Position numbers and translations under genes: made by a program. The notes under the pieces were generated by a model. The model saw only the letters and a program-made list of their open reading frames with translations, did not search any database and had not been told where the DNA came from. Of a DNA stretch of 64,000 nt, positions 55,170 through 63,660 are shown one piece after another. Source of the DNA: Comamonadaceae bacterium 2PF (GTDB lineage: Bacteria > Pseudomonadota > Gammaproteobacteria > Burkholderiales > Burkholderiaceae_C); contig SCMV01000009.1 in assembly GCA_005502875.1 (NCBI GenBank), positions 31,787-95,786 on the forward strand. Direction: 5' to 3'. Position 1 is the stretch's first letter, and each line of letters starts with the position of its first letter.

Positions 55170-56231
55170 TCACGCTTTGGCATCGCCCGGATCGCCCGGA
55201 TCGCCCGCACCGCCCGGGTGGCTGGCGTCACCGCTGTGTCGCCAGGCCGCCGGGCTCTTGCCCGCCCAACGCTGGAAGGCGTGGATGAAGGCGGCCGACT
55301 CAGCGTACCCCAGTTGTTGGGCAATCGTCTCCACGGGCAAGGTGGTGTGCGTCAGCAAGTGTCGGGCTTTGGCGTAGCGCGCCTGGGCCAGCAGGTCGCG
55401 GAAGTTGTGGCCTTCGTCGCTGAGTTGCCTGCGCAGCGTGCGCTCGGACAGGTCGAGCGACTTGGCCACGTCCTCGGCGCTGGGGTAGCTGCCGCTGAAC
55501 AGGCCCAGGTGGGTCAGCACCCGGTCGGACAAGGTCTCGGTGCTTTGCTGCTGCGCCACGAGTTGCTGGTCGCACATGGTGCGGTACATGGCGTGGGCGT
55601 TGCGGTCGGCCGTGGGCAGGCGCAGGCGCAGGTGCTCGTTGCGGATCCAGAAGCGCGCCTGTTCGTGCCCGAAGCTCACCGGGCAGCCGAAGTAACGCTC
55701 ATAGGATGCGGCGTCATCCGGGCGCGGGTAGGGGATGTCGATGCGCTCGGCGTGGATGTCCAGGCCCAGCGTGACCTGCATGTCGCGCACCAGCTTGTAG
55801 GTGCCGGCGATCTCGCCATCGACGCGAAAGCGGAAGGCGCGCGGCTCCATCGCCATCGGCGTGAGCACCAGGGCGCTGACGTGTTCACCCGGCTCGAAGC
55901 CCAGGGTGCCGAACAGGTAGGTCAGGCGCTGGTAGCGGATGCCGGTTTGCAAGGCGTCGTAGGCCGTCTCGCAGGTCATCAGCAGCATCACCAGCGGGCC
56001 GTAGCCGGCCAGGCCATAGAACCCGCCGAGCTTGAGGCCGATGAGCGGGTCGCTGACGGATTCGGCCAGGTCGGCGTGGATGCGCATCTCGCGGCTGCGG
56101 TCGATGCGCGTGCTCGGGTCCAGGCGTTCGAGGCTCAGGCCGTGGCGCTCGAGCACCGGGCGCGGGTCTTCGCCCAACTGCTGCATGCCCTGCACCAGGT
56201 AGATCAGGCCGAGGATGGAGCGGGTGCTCAT
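55170..56231 (-). CDS. AraC-family regulator with arabinose-binding-type N-terminus
   Basis: This 353-residue regulator has an Arabinose_bd-type sensor (about 1-210) and a C-terminal AraC DNA-binding domain (about 245-335; AEDVAKSLDLSERTLRRQLSDEG and AQQLGYAESAAFIHAFQRWAGKSPAAWR). The gene is divergent from the Baeyer-Villiger-type monooxygenase gene, with a 193-base gap, which suggests it controls it. The ATG at 56231 is preferred to 56297. A small Gly/Asp/Pro repeat (GDPGD-like) ends the protein. Confidence 0.9.
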   Translation of the reverse strand: MSTRSILGLIYLVQGMQQLGEDPRPVLERHGLSLERLDPSTRIDRSREMRIHADLAESVSDPLIGLKLGGFYGLAGYGPLVMLLMTCETAYDALQTGIRYQRLTYLFGTLGFEPGEHVSALVLTPMAMEPRAFRFRVDGEIAGTYKLVRDMQVTLGLDIHAERIDIPYPRPDDAASYERYFGCPVSFGHEQARFWIRNEHLRLRLPTADRNAHAMYRTMCDQQLVAQQQSTETLSDRVLTHLGLFSGSYPSAEDVAKSLDLSERTLRRQLSDEGHNFRDLLAQARYAKARHLLTHTTLPVETIAQQLGYAESAAFIHAFQRWAGKSPAAWRHSGDASHPGGAGDPGDPGDAKA

Positions 56232-56245
56232 TTGACTTGGGTCAA
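56232..56245. promoter_or_regulatory. inverted repeat TTGAC-TTGG-GTCAA at the AraC gene start
   Basis: A perfect 5-bp inverted repeat directly precedes the AraC start codon, where it would cover the ribosome site. It may be a self-control site of the regulator or of the divergent promoter. Confidence 0.35.
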
Positions 56246-56424
56246 CAGGGGGCCCTGAAGCGGGCAGTTTGGCCGGCCAGATGGCCGAAACGATCAATCA
56301 TCGGTCGAATCTAGCATGGTGCGGGGACGGCATGGCTCGCACCATGGGGGCACACGGAGACACATCGCACCGCCTCGCAGGCAAAAGCGATGCCCGCAGA
56401 ACCTCATCACAAAGGCATCCCACC

Positions 56425-58011
56425 ATGAGCGCTCAAGCCACCCCCTCGAACCACGTTCGCCACGTCGAGGTCGCCATCGCCGGCGCCGGTTTCGGCGGCC
56501 TGGCCATGGCCATCCAGCTGCAAAAGCGCGGCATGAACGACTACCTCATCCTCGAGAAGAAGGGCGAGGTCGGCGGCGCCTGGCGCGACAACCACTACCC
56601 CGGTGCCGCCTGCGACGTGCAGTCGCACATGTACTCGTTCTCGTTCGAAACCAAGGCCGACTGGTCCAAGCGCTACGCCCCCTGGCACGAGATCCAGCAG
56701 TACATCCTCGACACGGTCAAGAAGTACCGCCTGCGCGAGAAGATCCTGTTCAACCAGGAAGTCGACAGCGCCGTCTTCAACGAGGGCATCGGCAAATGGG
56801 TGATCAAGACCATGGGCGGCGAGACCATCATCGCGCGCCACTGGGTGCTGGCCTCGGGCCCGCTGCACGTGCCCGCCAAGCCCGACATCAAGGGCCTGGA
56901 CACCTTCAAGGGCAAGGTCATGCACTCGGCCGAGTGGGACCACAGCTACCAGCTCAAGGGCAAGAAAGTGGCGTCCATCGGCACCGGCGGCTCGGCCATC
57001 CAGTACGTGCCCGAGATCGCCCCGGAGGTGGCCCAGTTGCACGTCTTCCAGCGCACGCCTGCGTGGGTCATCCCGCGTGATGAGCGTTCGTACTCGGCGC
57101 TGCGCAAGTGGACCTTCAAGGCCCTGCCCTTCACGCGCACCCTGCACCGCTGGCGCTGCTACTGGACCAACGAGTCGCGCCTGTGGCCCATCCTCAACCC
57201 CTGGATGGCGCGCATCGGCGAAGGCCTGCTGAAAAAGTTCATCAGCTACCAGGTCAAGGACCCGGCGCTGGTCAAGAAGCTCACGCCCGACTACACCCTG
57301 GGTTGCAAGCGCATCCTGATCTCCAACAAGTGGTACCCCACCTTCAACCGCAAGAACGTGGAGCTGGTGACCGACAACATCTCCCACTTCACCGAAAACG
57401 GCATCGTCACCAAGGACGGCAAGGAGCGCAAGCTCGACTGCGTGATCCTGGGAACGGGCTTCATCGTCGACCCGCGCATCTACATGAAGAGCTTCGAGCT
57501 GCGCGGTCGCAACGGCCACGAGGTGCACAGCGACTGGGCCAAGAGCCCGACGTCCTACCTGGGCATCACCACGGCCAACTACCCGAACATGTACATGCTG
57601 GTGGGCCCGCACACCGGCCTGGGCCACAACTCCATCATCTTCATGATCGAAGCCCAGGTGGACTACATCATCAAGTGCATCGACCTGGTCAAGCAAAAGG
57701 GCGCCGACTACATCGACGTCAAGCCCGAAGCCATGACCCGCTTCCTGGGCGAGATGACCGACGCGCTCAAGGGCACGGTGTGGAGCTCGGGTTGCAAGAG
57801 CTGGTACCAGACCGCCGACGGCATCAACTTCGCGATCTGGCCCAAGAGCACCTGGCGCTACTGGCTGGAAACCCGCCACGTCAACGAAGCGGACTACGTC
57901 TTCGGCAAGTGCACGGGCAAGTTGACGGCAGGTCAGTCGTTCTCGGGTGGCGCGTCGCCCATCGGTTCGCTCGCGGGTGACCAGGCCATGGCCCGCGTCG
58001 CGCAGCGCTGA
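56425..58011 (+). CDS. flavin-containing Baeyer-Villiger-type monooxygenase
   Basis: This 528-residue FAD/NADPH enzyme has an N-terminal FAD site (VAIAGAGFGGLAMAIQLQ, about 12-29) and a second Rossmann site (VASIGTGGSAIQ, about 185). The Baeyer-Villiger signature FxGxxxHxxxW lies between them (FKGKVMHSAEWD), with Asp in place of the final Pro. It inserts oxygen next to a carbonyl or oxidises hydrocarbons in related AlmA-type enzymes. ATG 56425 is chosen because the FAD site follows at the right distance; AAAGG lies 9 bases before. A double hairpin terminator follows the gene. Confidence 0.92.
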   Translation: MSAQATPSNHVRHVEVAIAGAGFGGLAMAIQLQKRGMNDYLILEKKGEVGGAWRDNHYPGAACDVQSHMYSFSFETKADWSKRYAPWHEIQQYILDTVKKYRLREKILFNQEVDSAVFNEGIGKWVIKTMGGETIIARHWVLASGPLHVPAKPDIKGLDTFKGKVMHSAEWDHSYQLKGKKVASIGTGGSAIQYVPEIAPEVAQLHVFQRTPAWVIPRDERSYSALRKWTFKALPFTRTLHRWRCYWTNESRLWPILNPWMARIGEGLLKKFISYQVKDPALVKKLTPDYTLGCKRILISNKWYPTFNRKNVELVTDNISHFTENGIVTKDGKERKLDCVILGTGFIVDPRIYMKSFELRGRNGHEVHSDWAKSPTSYLGITTANYPNMYMLVGPHTGLGHNSIIFMIEAQVDYIIKCIDLVKQKGADYIDVKPEAMTRFLGEMTDALKGTVWSSGCKSWYQTADGINFAIWPKSTWRYWLETRHVNEADYVFGKCTGKLTAGQSFSGGASPIGSLAGDQAMARVAQR

Positions 58012-58080
58012 GGCTGGGCGCAAGACGGCCGTTCATCGGTTTGCACGGAGGGCGCGTCTCCCGCCCCTCCGTGGTGGGGA

Positions 58081-58116
58081 GGTTGCGTGCGCTGCCAGCG
58101 GTGCACGCAACCTTTT
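58081..58116 (+). terminator. first hairpin terminator after the monooxygenase gene
   Basis: GGTTGCGTGC and GCACGCAACC form a perfect 10-bp stem around a 12-base loop, followed by TTTT. A stronger terminator lies just downstream. Confidence 0.65.
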
Positions 58117-58120
58117 GACA

Positions 58121-58151
58121 AGGGATCACTTTGACAGTGGTCCCTTTTTTT
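58121..58151 (+). terminator. second intrinsic terminator after the monooxygenase gene
   Basis: GGGATCACT-TTGAC-AGTGGTCCC forms a 9-bp stem (one G-T pair) followed by seven T. This is one of the two clearest intrinsic terminators in the window. It also lies 58 bases before the CapA-like start. Confidence 0.9.
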
Positions 58152-58208
58152 CTGGCCGTTGTGCGGACAATCGGGCTTGACTCGCACTCATCAGAACAGA
58201 AAGCAGGC

Positions 58209-59690
58209 ATGGGCCCCTCATCCAGACGCCGGCGCCAGCGCGCCCACCACTTCGCCGCCTTGTTCGCATGGCTGTGCCTGGGCTGGGCAGGCTCGGGGGC
58301 CATCGCGGCAAGCTCCGCTGCCCAAGCCACGCCTGCTGCTTCGGCAGCGGTCCCGTCGCCCGCCGAGCACCTTCACTGCGAAATCCGCTACGCCAGCCAG
58401 GTCTGGGACCTCGACGCCACGCCGAGCCAGCAGCCCCTGCAGGCCAAGCGGCACGACCTGGGCCGGCGCTTTGCGTTCCGGGCCGTCGCGCGCGCCAGCC
58501 AGGCGGGCGATGGCCGCATCGAGCACGTCACCACGCAGGTCTTCGACCGGGAGGCCGACCAGGCGCCGATGGTGCAACAGTTCCGCCGCTCGCCCCCCTG
58601 GCCTGCGGGCAGCGAGGTGCCCGCCTTGACAGGCTGGCAGCACGTTTACTCGGCGGTGCTGGGGCGAGAGCTGGTCTACGGCTGCGCTGTGCGCATGGGG
58701 CCGCCCCCTGGCCTGGCCGACGTGGCGATGCTGCGACCGGCTCCGGCCTCCAGCGGCTTGCCGCCGCTGTGGCGACCCGAGCCGGTCGTGCCGGGCGGCG
58801 CCAGCCAAGCCGCCACACCCGTTGACGGCCCGACGGTGCGCATCGCCTTCGTGGGCGACGTGATGCTGGCCGATGGCCCAGGCCGCGAGATCGCTGCGGG
58901 CCGAGACCCGTTCGAGCACGTGGCCGCGCGCCTGCGCCAGGCCGACCTGCGCGTGGGCAACCTCGAGTGCGTGATCGCGCGCAGCGGGCGGGCCTTGGAC
59001 AAGCCCTGGACCTTCCGCGCCCACCCTCGCGTGCTGCCCGTGCTCAAGCGTCACCTCGATGTCGTCTCGGTGGCCAACAACCACGTGGGCGATTTCGGGC
59101 GCGAGGCCTTTGCCGAGATGCTGGGCCACCTCGATGCCAGCGGCATCCCGCGCGTGGGTGGCGGGCGCAACCTGGCCGAAGCCCACCGCCCCCTGCTCAT
59201 CGAGAAAAACGGCTTGCGCATCGCCTTGCTGGCCTACAACGAGTTCTTCCCACGCAGTTTCGAGGCCGACGCCGATCAGCCTGGCAGCGCCTGGAGCGAG
59301 GACGAGCGGGTGGTCGAGGACATCCGCCGCGCGCGCAGCGAACACCGCGCGGACCTCGTCATCCCCTTCATGCACTGGGGCACGGAAGACGACCCGGTGG
59401 CCAACGACCGCCAGCGGCAACTCGCGCGCCGCATGATCGACGCTGGGGCCGACGCCGTGGTGGGCACCCACCCCCATGTGGTGCAGGACGCCGAGGTCCA
59501 CCGGGGCAAGCCCATCGTCTACAGCCTGGGCAACTTCGTGTTCGACGGTTTTGACAGCTTGTCGCACCGCACGGGCTGGATGCTGTTTTTCACCGCCGAT
59601 CGCCAAGGGGTGCGCGAATGGCACGTCGAGCCGGTGCGCACGGACCTGGCAGGCACCCCCCATCCGCAGGGGGTGCCTCCCGGATGGTGA
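58209..59690 (+). CDS. CapA-family (poly-gamma-glutamate capsule-like) phosphoesterase-fold protein
   Basis: This 493-residue protein has an Arg-rich N-terminus followed by a signal segment (about 14-34) and a domain of about 170 residues of no known family, with two Cys. The CapA (PGA_cap) domain is at about 215-470: IAFVGDVMLADGPGREI, NLECVIARSG, VVSVANNHVGDFG, VIPFMHWGTEDD and VVGTHPHVVQDAE. CapA proteins act in poly-glutamate capsule formation or as metallophosphoesterase-like enzymes. The ATG at 58209 is favoured over 58131, which lies in the terminator hairpin. Confidence 0.85.
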   Translation: MGPSSRRRRQRAHHFAALFAWLCLGWAGSGAIAASSAAQATPAASAAVPSPAEHLHCEIRYASQVWDLDATPSQQPLQAKRHDLGRRFAFRAVARASQAGDGRIEHVTTQVFDREADQAPMVQQFRRSPPWPAGSEVPALTGWQHVYSAVLGRELVYGCAVRMGPPPGLADVAMLRPAPASSGLPPLWRPEPVVPGGASQAATPVDGPTVRIAFVGDVMLADGPGREIAAGRDPFEHVAARLRQADLRVGNLECVIARSGRALDKPWTFRAHPRVLPVLKRHLDVVSVANNHVGDFGREAFAEMLGHLDASGIPRVGGGRNLAEAHRPLLIEKNGLRIALLAYNEFFPRSFEADADQPGSAWSEDERVVEDIRRARSEHRADLVIPFMHWGTEDDPVANDRQRQLARRMIDAGADAVVGTHPHVVQDAEVHRGKPIVYSLGNFVFDGFDSLSHRTGWMLFFTADRQGVREWHVEPVRTDLAGTPHPQGVPPGW

Positions 59691-59841
59691 AAGCAGGCCA
59701 GCCTGCTGTGACCCAGTTCACGGCGTGGCCCCGGGCGGGGGGAAACCCCCCACCGGTTCGCGGGTGTCAACCGAGGTGACACGAGGGCGTTACCTTCTGT
59801 ATCGTTCACCCATCGCAGTCATAACCCCTCAGGAACCCGCC

Positions 59842-60582
59842 ATGGTTTTCTCTCGCATTGTTCTGGCCCTGGGCCTCGGCCTGGTTGGCGTCACCGCCGC
59901 CCAAGCCTCCATCGTTTCCTTCACCAACAGCACCCTGGCGGGCGCTTCGTCGGTGCTGGACGACTCCACCCCGGGCTACGCGGGCAGCAACCTCTGCGTG
60001 GGTCACGGCACCTGCTCGACCGCGCTGACCTACAACACGGGCGTCGGCAAGCTGACCGTCACCGCCCAGGACGGCCCAGACTTCGACAAGCTGGCCCTGG
60101 TCAACCACAGCAGCTTCAACAACGCCGGCCTGGGCGTGGTCACCGGCTTGCAGAAGCACGGCAAGTTCGTCATCACCGATGGCAACTACTCGCTGAGCTC
60201 CAAGAAGGAAACCCTGACCCTGTCCTTCGACAACCAGGTCAGCCTGAGCCAGCTGTTCTTCTTCCCCGATGACCGCAAGACCTACGACCTGACCCACGAA
60301 CTCGACAAGTTCGATGGCTTCACCCTGTCGGTGGACGGCGGCGCCTTCGTCGAATACAGCTTCGGCACCCAAGGTGGTCAGCCCGTGACCTTCGGTTCCC
60401 CGCTGGTGGGCAACACCTTCACCTTCGGCTATGCCAAGCACAAGTCTGTTGAAGACTATTACCTGGCTGGCATGAAGGTCGAGTTGACTTCGCCCGTGCC
60501 GGAGGCCTCTTCGGTGGCCATGCTGGTCGCTGGCCTGGCTGCCGTCGGCGGCATCGCTTCGCGTCGTCGTCAGCAAGCCTGA
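59842..60582 (+). CDS. PEP-CTERM sorting domain protein
   Basis: This 246-residue exported protein has a signal peptide (MVFSRIVLALGLGLVGVTAAQA) and two Cys near position 50 (LCVGHGTCS). The body is predicted to be beta-rich and contains many Asn, Lys and Phe residues. The C-terminus has VPEASSVAMLVAGLAAVGG and basic SRRRQQA, the sorting signal. AGGAA lies 6 bases before the ATG. It has the least Ala/Arg-rich body of the six PEP-CTERM proteins. Confidence 0.9.
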   Translation: MVFSRIVLALGLGLVGVTAAQASIVSFTNSTLAGASSVLDDSTPGYAGSNLCVGHGTCSTALTYNTGVGKLTVTAQDGPDFDKLALVNHSSFNNAGLGVVTGLQKHGKFVITDGNYSLSSKKETLTLSFDNQVSLSQLFFFPDDRKTYDLTHELDKFDGFTLSVDGGAFVEYSFGTQGGQPVTFGSPLVGNTFTFGYAKHKSVEDYYLAGMKVELTSPVPEASSVAMLVAGLAAVGGIASRRRQQA

Positions 60583-60636
60583 TCGATCGCCAACCTTGAC
60601 ACCCGCCGGCTGACCGGCGCACGTGCCGGGGCCCCC

Positions 60637-60680
60637 AAACGGCTCAGACGAGGTCTTCGGACCGCTCGCTGAGCCGTTTT
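60637..60680. terminator. long UUCG-loop hairpin between convergent PEP-CTERM and ubiB genes
   Basis: AAACGGCTCAG and CTGAGCCGTTT form an 11-bp outer stem, and GGTC-TTCG-GACC forms the tip. The + strand continues with TTTTG and the - strand with TTTGG. The stop codon of ubiB is inside the stem, so this probably terminates from both sides. Confidence 0.75.
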
Positions 60681-62356
60681 GCTTTGGCGCTGCGCGAAAT
60701 CGACGCGATCAGCCACAGGCTGCCCACCGTGGCGCCGACGAAGCCCAGCAGCCCGAAAAAGGGCAGGCCCAGCAGCGTGGGCCCGCCTGGCACCGTCATC
60801 ACGATGGACGAGCCGACGATGAGCGCGGCCACCACCAGCCCCACCACCAGTCGGTTGAGCGCCGACTCCACCTGGTTGCCCACGCGGTTGAGGTTGGCGA
60901 TGTCGATGTGCACCTCCAGCCGGCCTCGCCTTGCAGCGCGAAGCAGGCGCGCCAGGTCTTGCGGCAGACCACCGATCAGCGACAGGGCCTCGTCGAGCGC
61001 CTGCCAGCCCCGCTGCGCCAGCGCCTTGGGGCGGTAACGCGCCCGCACCGATGCCTTGAGCAGGGGCAGCGCTTCTTCGGCCATGTTGAAGTCGCCGTCG
61101 AGCGAGCGCCCCATGCCTTCGAGCGTGATGAAGGACTTGAACAGCAGCGCCAGGTCGGCCGGCAGGGCCAGGTGGTGCTGGCGCAGCAAGGCGGTCAGCT
61201 CGCCGAGCATGGCCGCCAGGTTGATCTGCTTGAGCGTCAGGCCGTGGTACGTGTCGACGAAGGCCTGCAGGTCCATCACCAGGCCTTCTTCGTCGGTGGC
61301 GTGCTCGCCAGCCCAGTCGAGCATGACGTCGGCCACCGCTTGCGGCTCGCGCTGCACCAGGCCCACCAGCAGGCGGATGAGCTCGTCACGCCGAGCCGCG
61401 CTCAGGCGCCCCACCATGCCGAAGTCGATGAAGGCGATGCGGTTGTCCGGCAGGTAGAAGACGTTGCCGGCGTGCGGGTCGGCGTGGAAGAGGCCGTCGG
61501 TGACGATCATCTTGAGCACGGCGCGCGCGCCCCTTCGGGCCAGCAGCTTGCGGTCCAGCCCTGCGGCGTCCACCAGGTCAAGCCTGCGTCCGCTTATGCC
61601 TTCGATGCGGTCTTGCACGCACACGCGCTCGCGTGTCCACCGCCAGTGGATGCGGGGGATCACGATGTCGGGCGCGTCGCGGAAGTTGGCGGCGATGCGG
61701 TCCGACTGACGGCCTTCGTTGGCCAGGTCGAGCTCGCGATGCAGCGAGCGCGCGAACTGGCGCACCATCTCGCGCGGCTGGAAGGCGCGCAGCTCGGGGT
61801 GGTCGGCCTCCAGCGAGGCGGCCAGCCTGGCGAGCCAGCGCAGGTCGGCTTCGACCTGAGGCTTGATGCCGGGGCGGCGCACTTTGACGATGACCTCGGT
61901 GCCGTCTTCAAGCCGGGCGGCGTGCACCTGGGCGATGGAGCCGGCGGCCAGGGGCTCGGGGTCGAAGCGTGCGAACACCGCGTCGGGTGGTGCGCCGAGG
62001 TCTTCGGTGAGCTGGGCCAGCACATCGGGCCATGGGCTGGGCGGGGCGTGGTCCTGCAACTGGCCGAATTGCTCGATCCACTCGGGCTCGAACTGGTCCA
62101 CGCGCGTGGACAGGATCTGGCCGAGCTTGACGAAGGTGGTGCCGAGCTCTTCGAGCGCGCGCCGCACGCGCTGGGGCGGCGGCATGTGGGCGTAGGCCTG
62201 GGCGTCGTCCCAGTGCAGTGCGTGCCCGGCTTTTTCAAGCAGATCGGCCAGGCCCATGCGGCGCACCACGTCGCCAAAGCCATGGCGGATCAGCACGGAG
62301 GCGATCTCCTGCAGGCGGCCCAGGTCTCGAACGGATGTCAGGGCCTCGAGCAACAT
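60644..62356 (-). CDS. ubiB: UbiB/ABC1 (AarF) atypical kinase
   Basis: This 570-residue protein of the ABC1/ADCK family assists ubiquinone synthesis at the inner membrane. The KxGQ motif is in TFVKLGQILSTRVD (about 75-88), the ADCK Ala-rich loop is in LAAGSIAQVHAARL and the metal site is in GLFHADPHAGNVF. Two C-terminal membrane helices (about 503-547) anchor it. It does not sit in a ubi operon in this window, so the symbol is by family. Confidence 0.9.
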   Translation of the reverse strand: MLLEALTSVRDLGRLQEIASVLIRHGFGDVVRRMGLADLLEKAGHALHWDDAQAYAHMPPPQRVRRALEELGTTFVKLGQILSTRVDQFEPEWIEQFGQLQDHAPPSPWPDVLAQLTEDLGAPPDAVFARFDPEPLAAGSIAQVHAARLEDGTEVIVKVRRPGIKPQVEADLRWLARLAASLEADHPELRAFQPREMVRQFARSLHRELDLANEGRQSDRIAANFRDAPDIVIPRIHWRWTRERVCVQDRIEGISGRRLDLVDAAGLDRKLLARRGARAVLKMIVTDGLFHADPHAGNVFYLPDNRIAFIDFGMVGRLSAARRDELIRLLVGLVQREPQAVADVMLDWAGEHATDEEGLVMDLQAFVDTYHGLTLKQINLAAMLGELTALLRQHHLALPADLALLFKSFITLEGMGRSLDGDFNMAEEALPLLKASVRARYRPKALAQRGWQALDEALSLIGGLPQDLARLLRAARRGRLEVHIDIANLNRVGNQVESALNRLVVGLVVAALIVGSSIVMTVPGGPTLLGLPFFGLLGFVGATVGSLWLIASISRSAKAKRLSERSEDLV

Positions 62357-62536
62357 CGCACTCCTTGGTCGGCGGTTTCAGGTCTTCGTGGAACGCGGGC
62401 TCATCGTAGACCAAGGTGCGGCGACCGGGTCGCCGGGAAGGCGCGATCCCTGCGCCGATCCGCCGACGGTTGTGGTCAGATTGATCTGCATCAGGCCTGC
62501 CGTCACCATCTGAAAAATGGCGTGGTTTTCCAGCCG

Positions 62537-62556
62537 TTTGCTGACATTTGCTGACA
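62537..62556 (+). repeat. tandem direct repeat TTTGCTGACA x 2
   Basis: Two exact 10-bp copies stand head to tail, which places them one helical turn apart. They lie 44 bases before a TATAGT box (62600-62605), a good position for an activator site. Confidence 0.6.
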
Positions 62557-62611
62557 ACGAGCCCACCTTCGGGGGGGATGGTTTGCGTGGCGTCCTTCGT
62601 ATAGTCCTTGA

Positions 62612-62748
62612 CGCAAACCACGGTTGCGTCAGAGGCTCAGGCCCGGAGCGCAGCTGGGTGCCAAAAGAGGGTGGAGAGAAAAATCGAGGGACGCAGATCC
62701 CGTTCAGGCAAGGTCGATCAGCGAGAGCTGGTCGGCCTTTTTTTTGTG
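62612..62748 (+). ncRNA. candidate small RNA
   Basis: A transcript of about 135 bases is inferred from a TATAGT -10-like box (62600-62605, no clear -35) and a strong terminator at the end. It contains TGACGCAA/TTGCGTCA (62609-62631), a perfect 8-bp inverted repeat, with the GGTTTGCGT at 62580-62588 able to compete for the same bases. No known small RNA family is recognised. The 5' end is uncertain. Confidence 0.45.
62710..62748 (+). terminator. strong intrinsic terminator with no upstream + strand gene
   Basis: AGGTCGATCAGC and GCTGGTCGGCCT pair around a GAGA loop in an 11-12 bp stem (two G-T pairs) and are followed by eight T. The nearest + strand gene ends 2.1 kb upstream, so it must serve another transcript. 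Confidence 0.85.
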
Positions 62749-62750
62749 CT

Positions 62751-62776
62751 GGCCGGGTGCCCGCCGCACCCCGGCC
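62751..62776. terminator. GC-rich hairpin past the enoyl-CoA hydratase gene
   Basis: GGCCGGGTGC and GCACCCCGGCC form a 10-bp stem with one bulged C. It lies 22 bases past the enoyl-CoA hydratase stop on the - strand but has no T-run in that direction. Confidence 0.4.
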
Positions 62777-62797
62777 ACCGCGCCTGTCGGCGCCGCA

Positions 62798-63562
62798 TCA
62801 CAGCCACTTCGCGCTGCGCTTTTCCAGGAAGGCGTTGACGCCCTCGCGTTGGTTGGCCCCGTCGAACAGGCGCACGAAAGCTTCACGCTCGGCCGCCAGC
62901 GCCGCCCCGCGCGGCACGCCCTGACGGGCCTGGTGCACCAGCTGCTTGCACGCTCGCACGCTGTCCGGGCTCTGCTTGCCCACGCGTTGCGCGATCTCCT
63001 GCGCCTTGGCCAGGGCCTCGCCCTGCGGCACCACCTCTTCGACCAGGCCGATGCGCAGCGCCGTGGCGGCGTTCACGCGCTCACCCGTCAGGATCATGCG
63101 CTTGGCCCAGCCTTCGCCCACCAGCCAGGGCAGCGTCTGCGTGCCGGTGCCGCCAGGCAGCAGGCCCACGGTGGCTTCGGGCAGGGCCATTTGCGCGTGC
63201 TCCTCGGCGATGCGGATGTCGCAGGCCAGCGTGCACTCCAGGCCGCCGCCCATGGCGAAGCCGTTGATGGCGGCCACGGTGACCAGGTGCGTGTCGGCCA
63301 GGGCTTCAAAAGCTTGGCCAAACGCCGAGATCATGTCGAGTGCGATGGCCTTGTCGCCGCTGGCGAAGGTGTTGAGGTCGGCGCCCGCGCTGAAAAACTT
63401 GGGACCGGTTCCGGTGATGACCAACGCGCGCACGGCGGGGTTGGCTTCGAGCTCGCGGATGGTGCCTTGCAGCTGCAGCAGGCCTTCGCGGCTGAAGGCG
63501 TTGGCGGGCGGGCGGTTGAGGGTGACGGTGGCCACGCCGCCGTCGATGCTGAGTTCGATCAT
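62798..63562 (-). CDS. enoyl-CoA hydratase/isomerase family protein
   Basis: This 254-residue crotonase-fold protein has the oxyanion-hole regions SAGADLNTF and INGFAMGGGLECTLACD and one catalytic Glu (LPEATVGLLPGG). The position of a second catalytic Glu is not clear. It likely hydrates or isomerises acyl-CoA substrates in beta-oxidation. AAGGA lies before ATG 63562. The acyl-CoA dehydrogenase gene upstream on the same strand supports a fatty-acid oxidation operon. Confidence 0.92.
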   Translation of the reverse strand: MIELSIDGGVATVTLNRPPANAFSREGLLQLQGTIRELEANPAVRALVITGTGPKFFSAGADLNTFASGDKAIALDMISAFGQAFEALADTHLVTVAAINGFAMGGGLECTLACDIRIAEEHAQMALPEATVGLLPGGTGTQTLPWLVGEGWAKRMILTGERVNAATALRIGLVEEVVPQGEALAKAQEIAQRVGKQSPDSVRACKQLVHQARQGVPRGAALAAEREAFVRLFDGANQREGVNAFLEKRSAKWL

Positions 63563-63660
63563 GTCGAGGTCCTTGGGCGATGAATGCGTTGGCGCCTGGG
63601 CCGATGGTGGCGCCGGGCGATGCCGTGATCTTGCCGCATCCGGCGCGGCTTGCACGCCCC

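Larger units (their letters stand above)
62357..62797. other. intergenic region with a probable small RNA
   Basis: This 441-base stretch holds the promoter of ubiB on the - strand, a tandem repeat (62537-62556), a set of hairpins (62580-62631), a strong + strand terminator (62710-62748) and a second GC-rich hairpin (62751-62776). No open reading frame in it looks coding. Confidence 0.6.

Noticed and set aside
62378..62566. A 62-residue frame upstream of ubiB on the - strand
   Set aside because: It lacks a ribosome site, has no motif, and overlaps the tandem repeat. It looks like chance.
62641..62690. Possible SRP (4.5S) RNA in the candidate small RNA
   Set aside because: CAGGCCCGGAGCGCAGC is only superficially like the SRP tetraloop region CAGGTCCGGAAGGAAGCAGCC. 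The GGAA tetraloop and asymmetric loop are missing.
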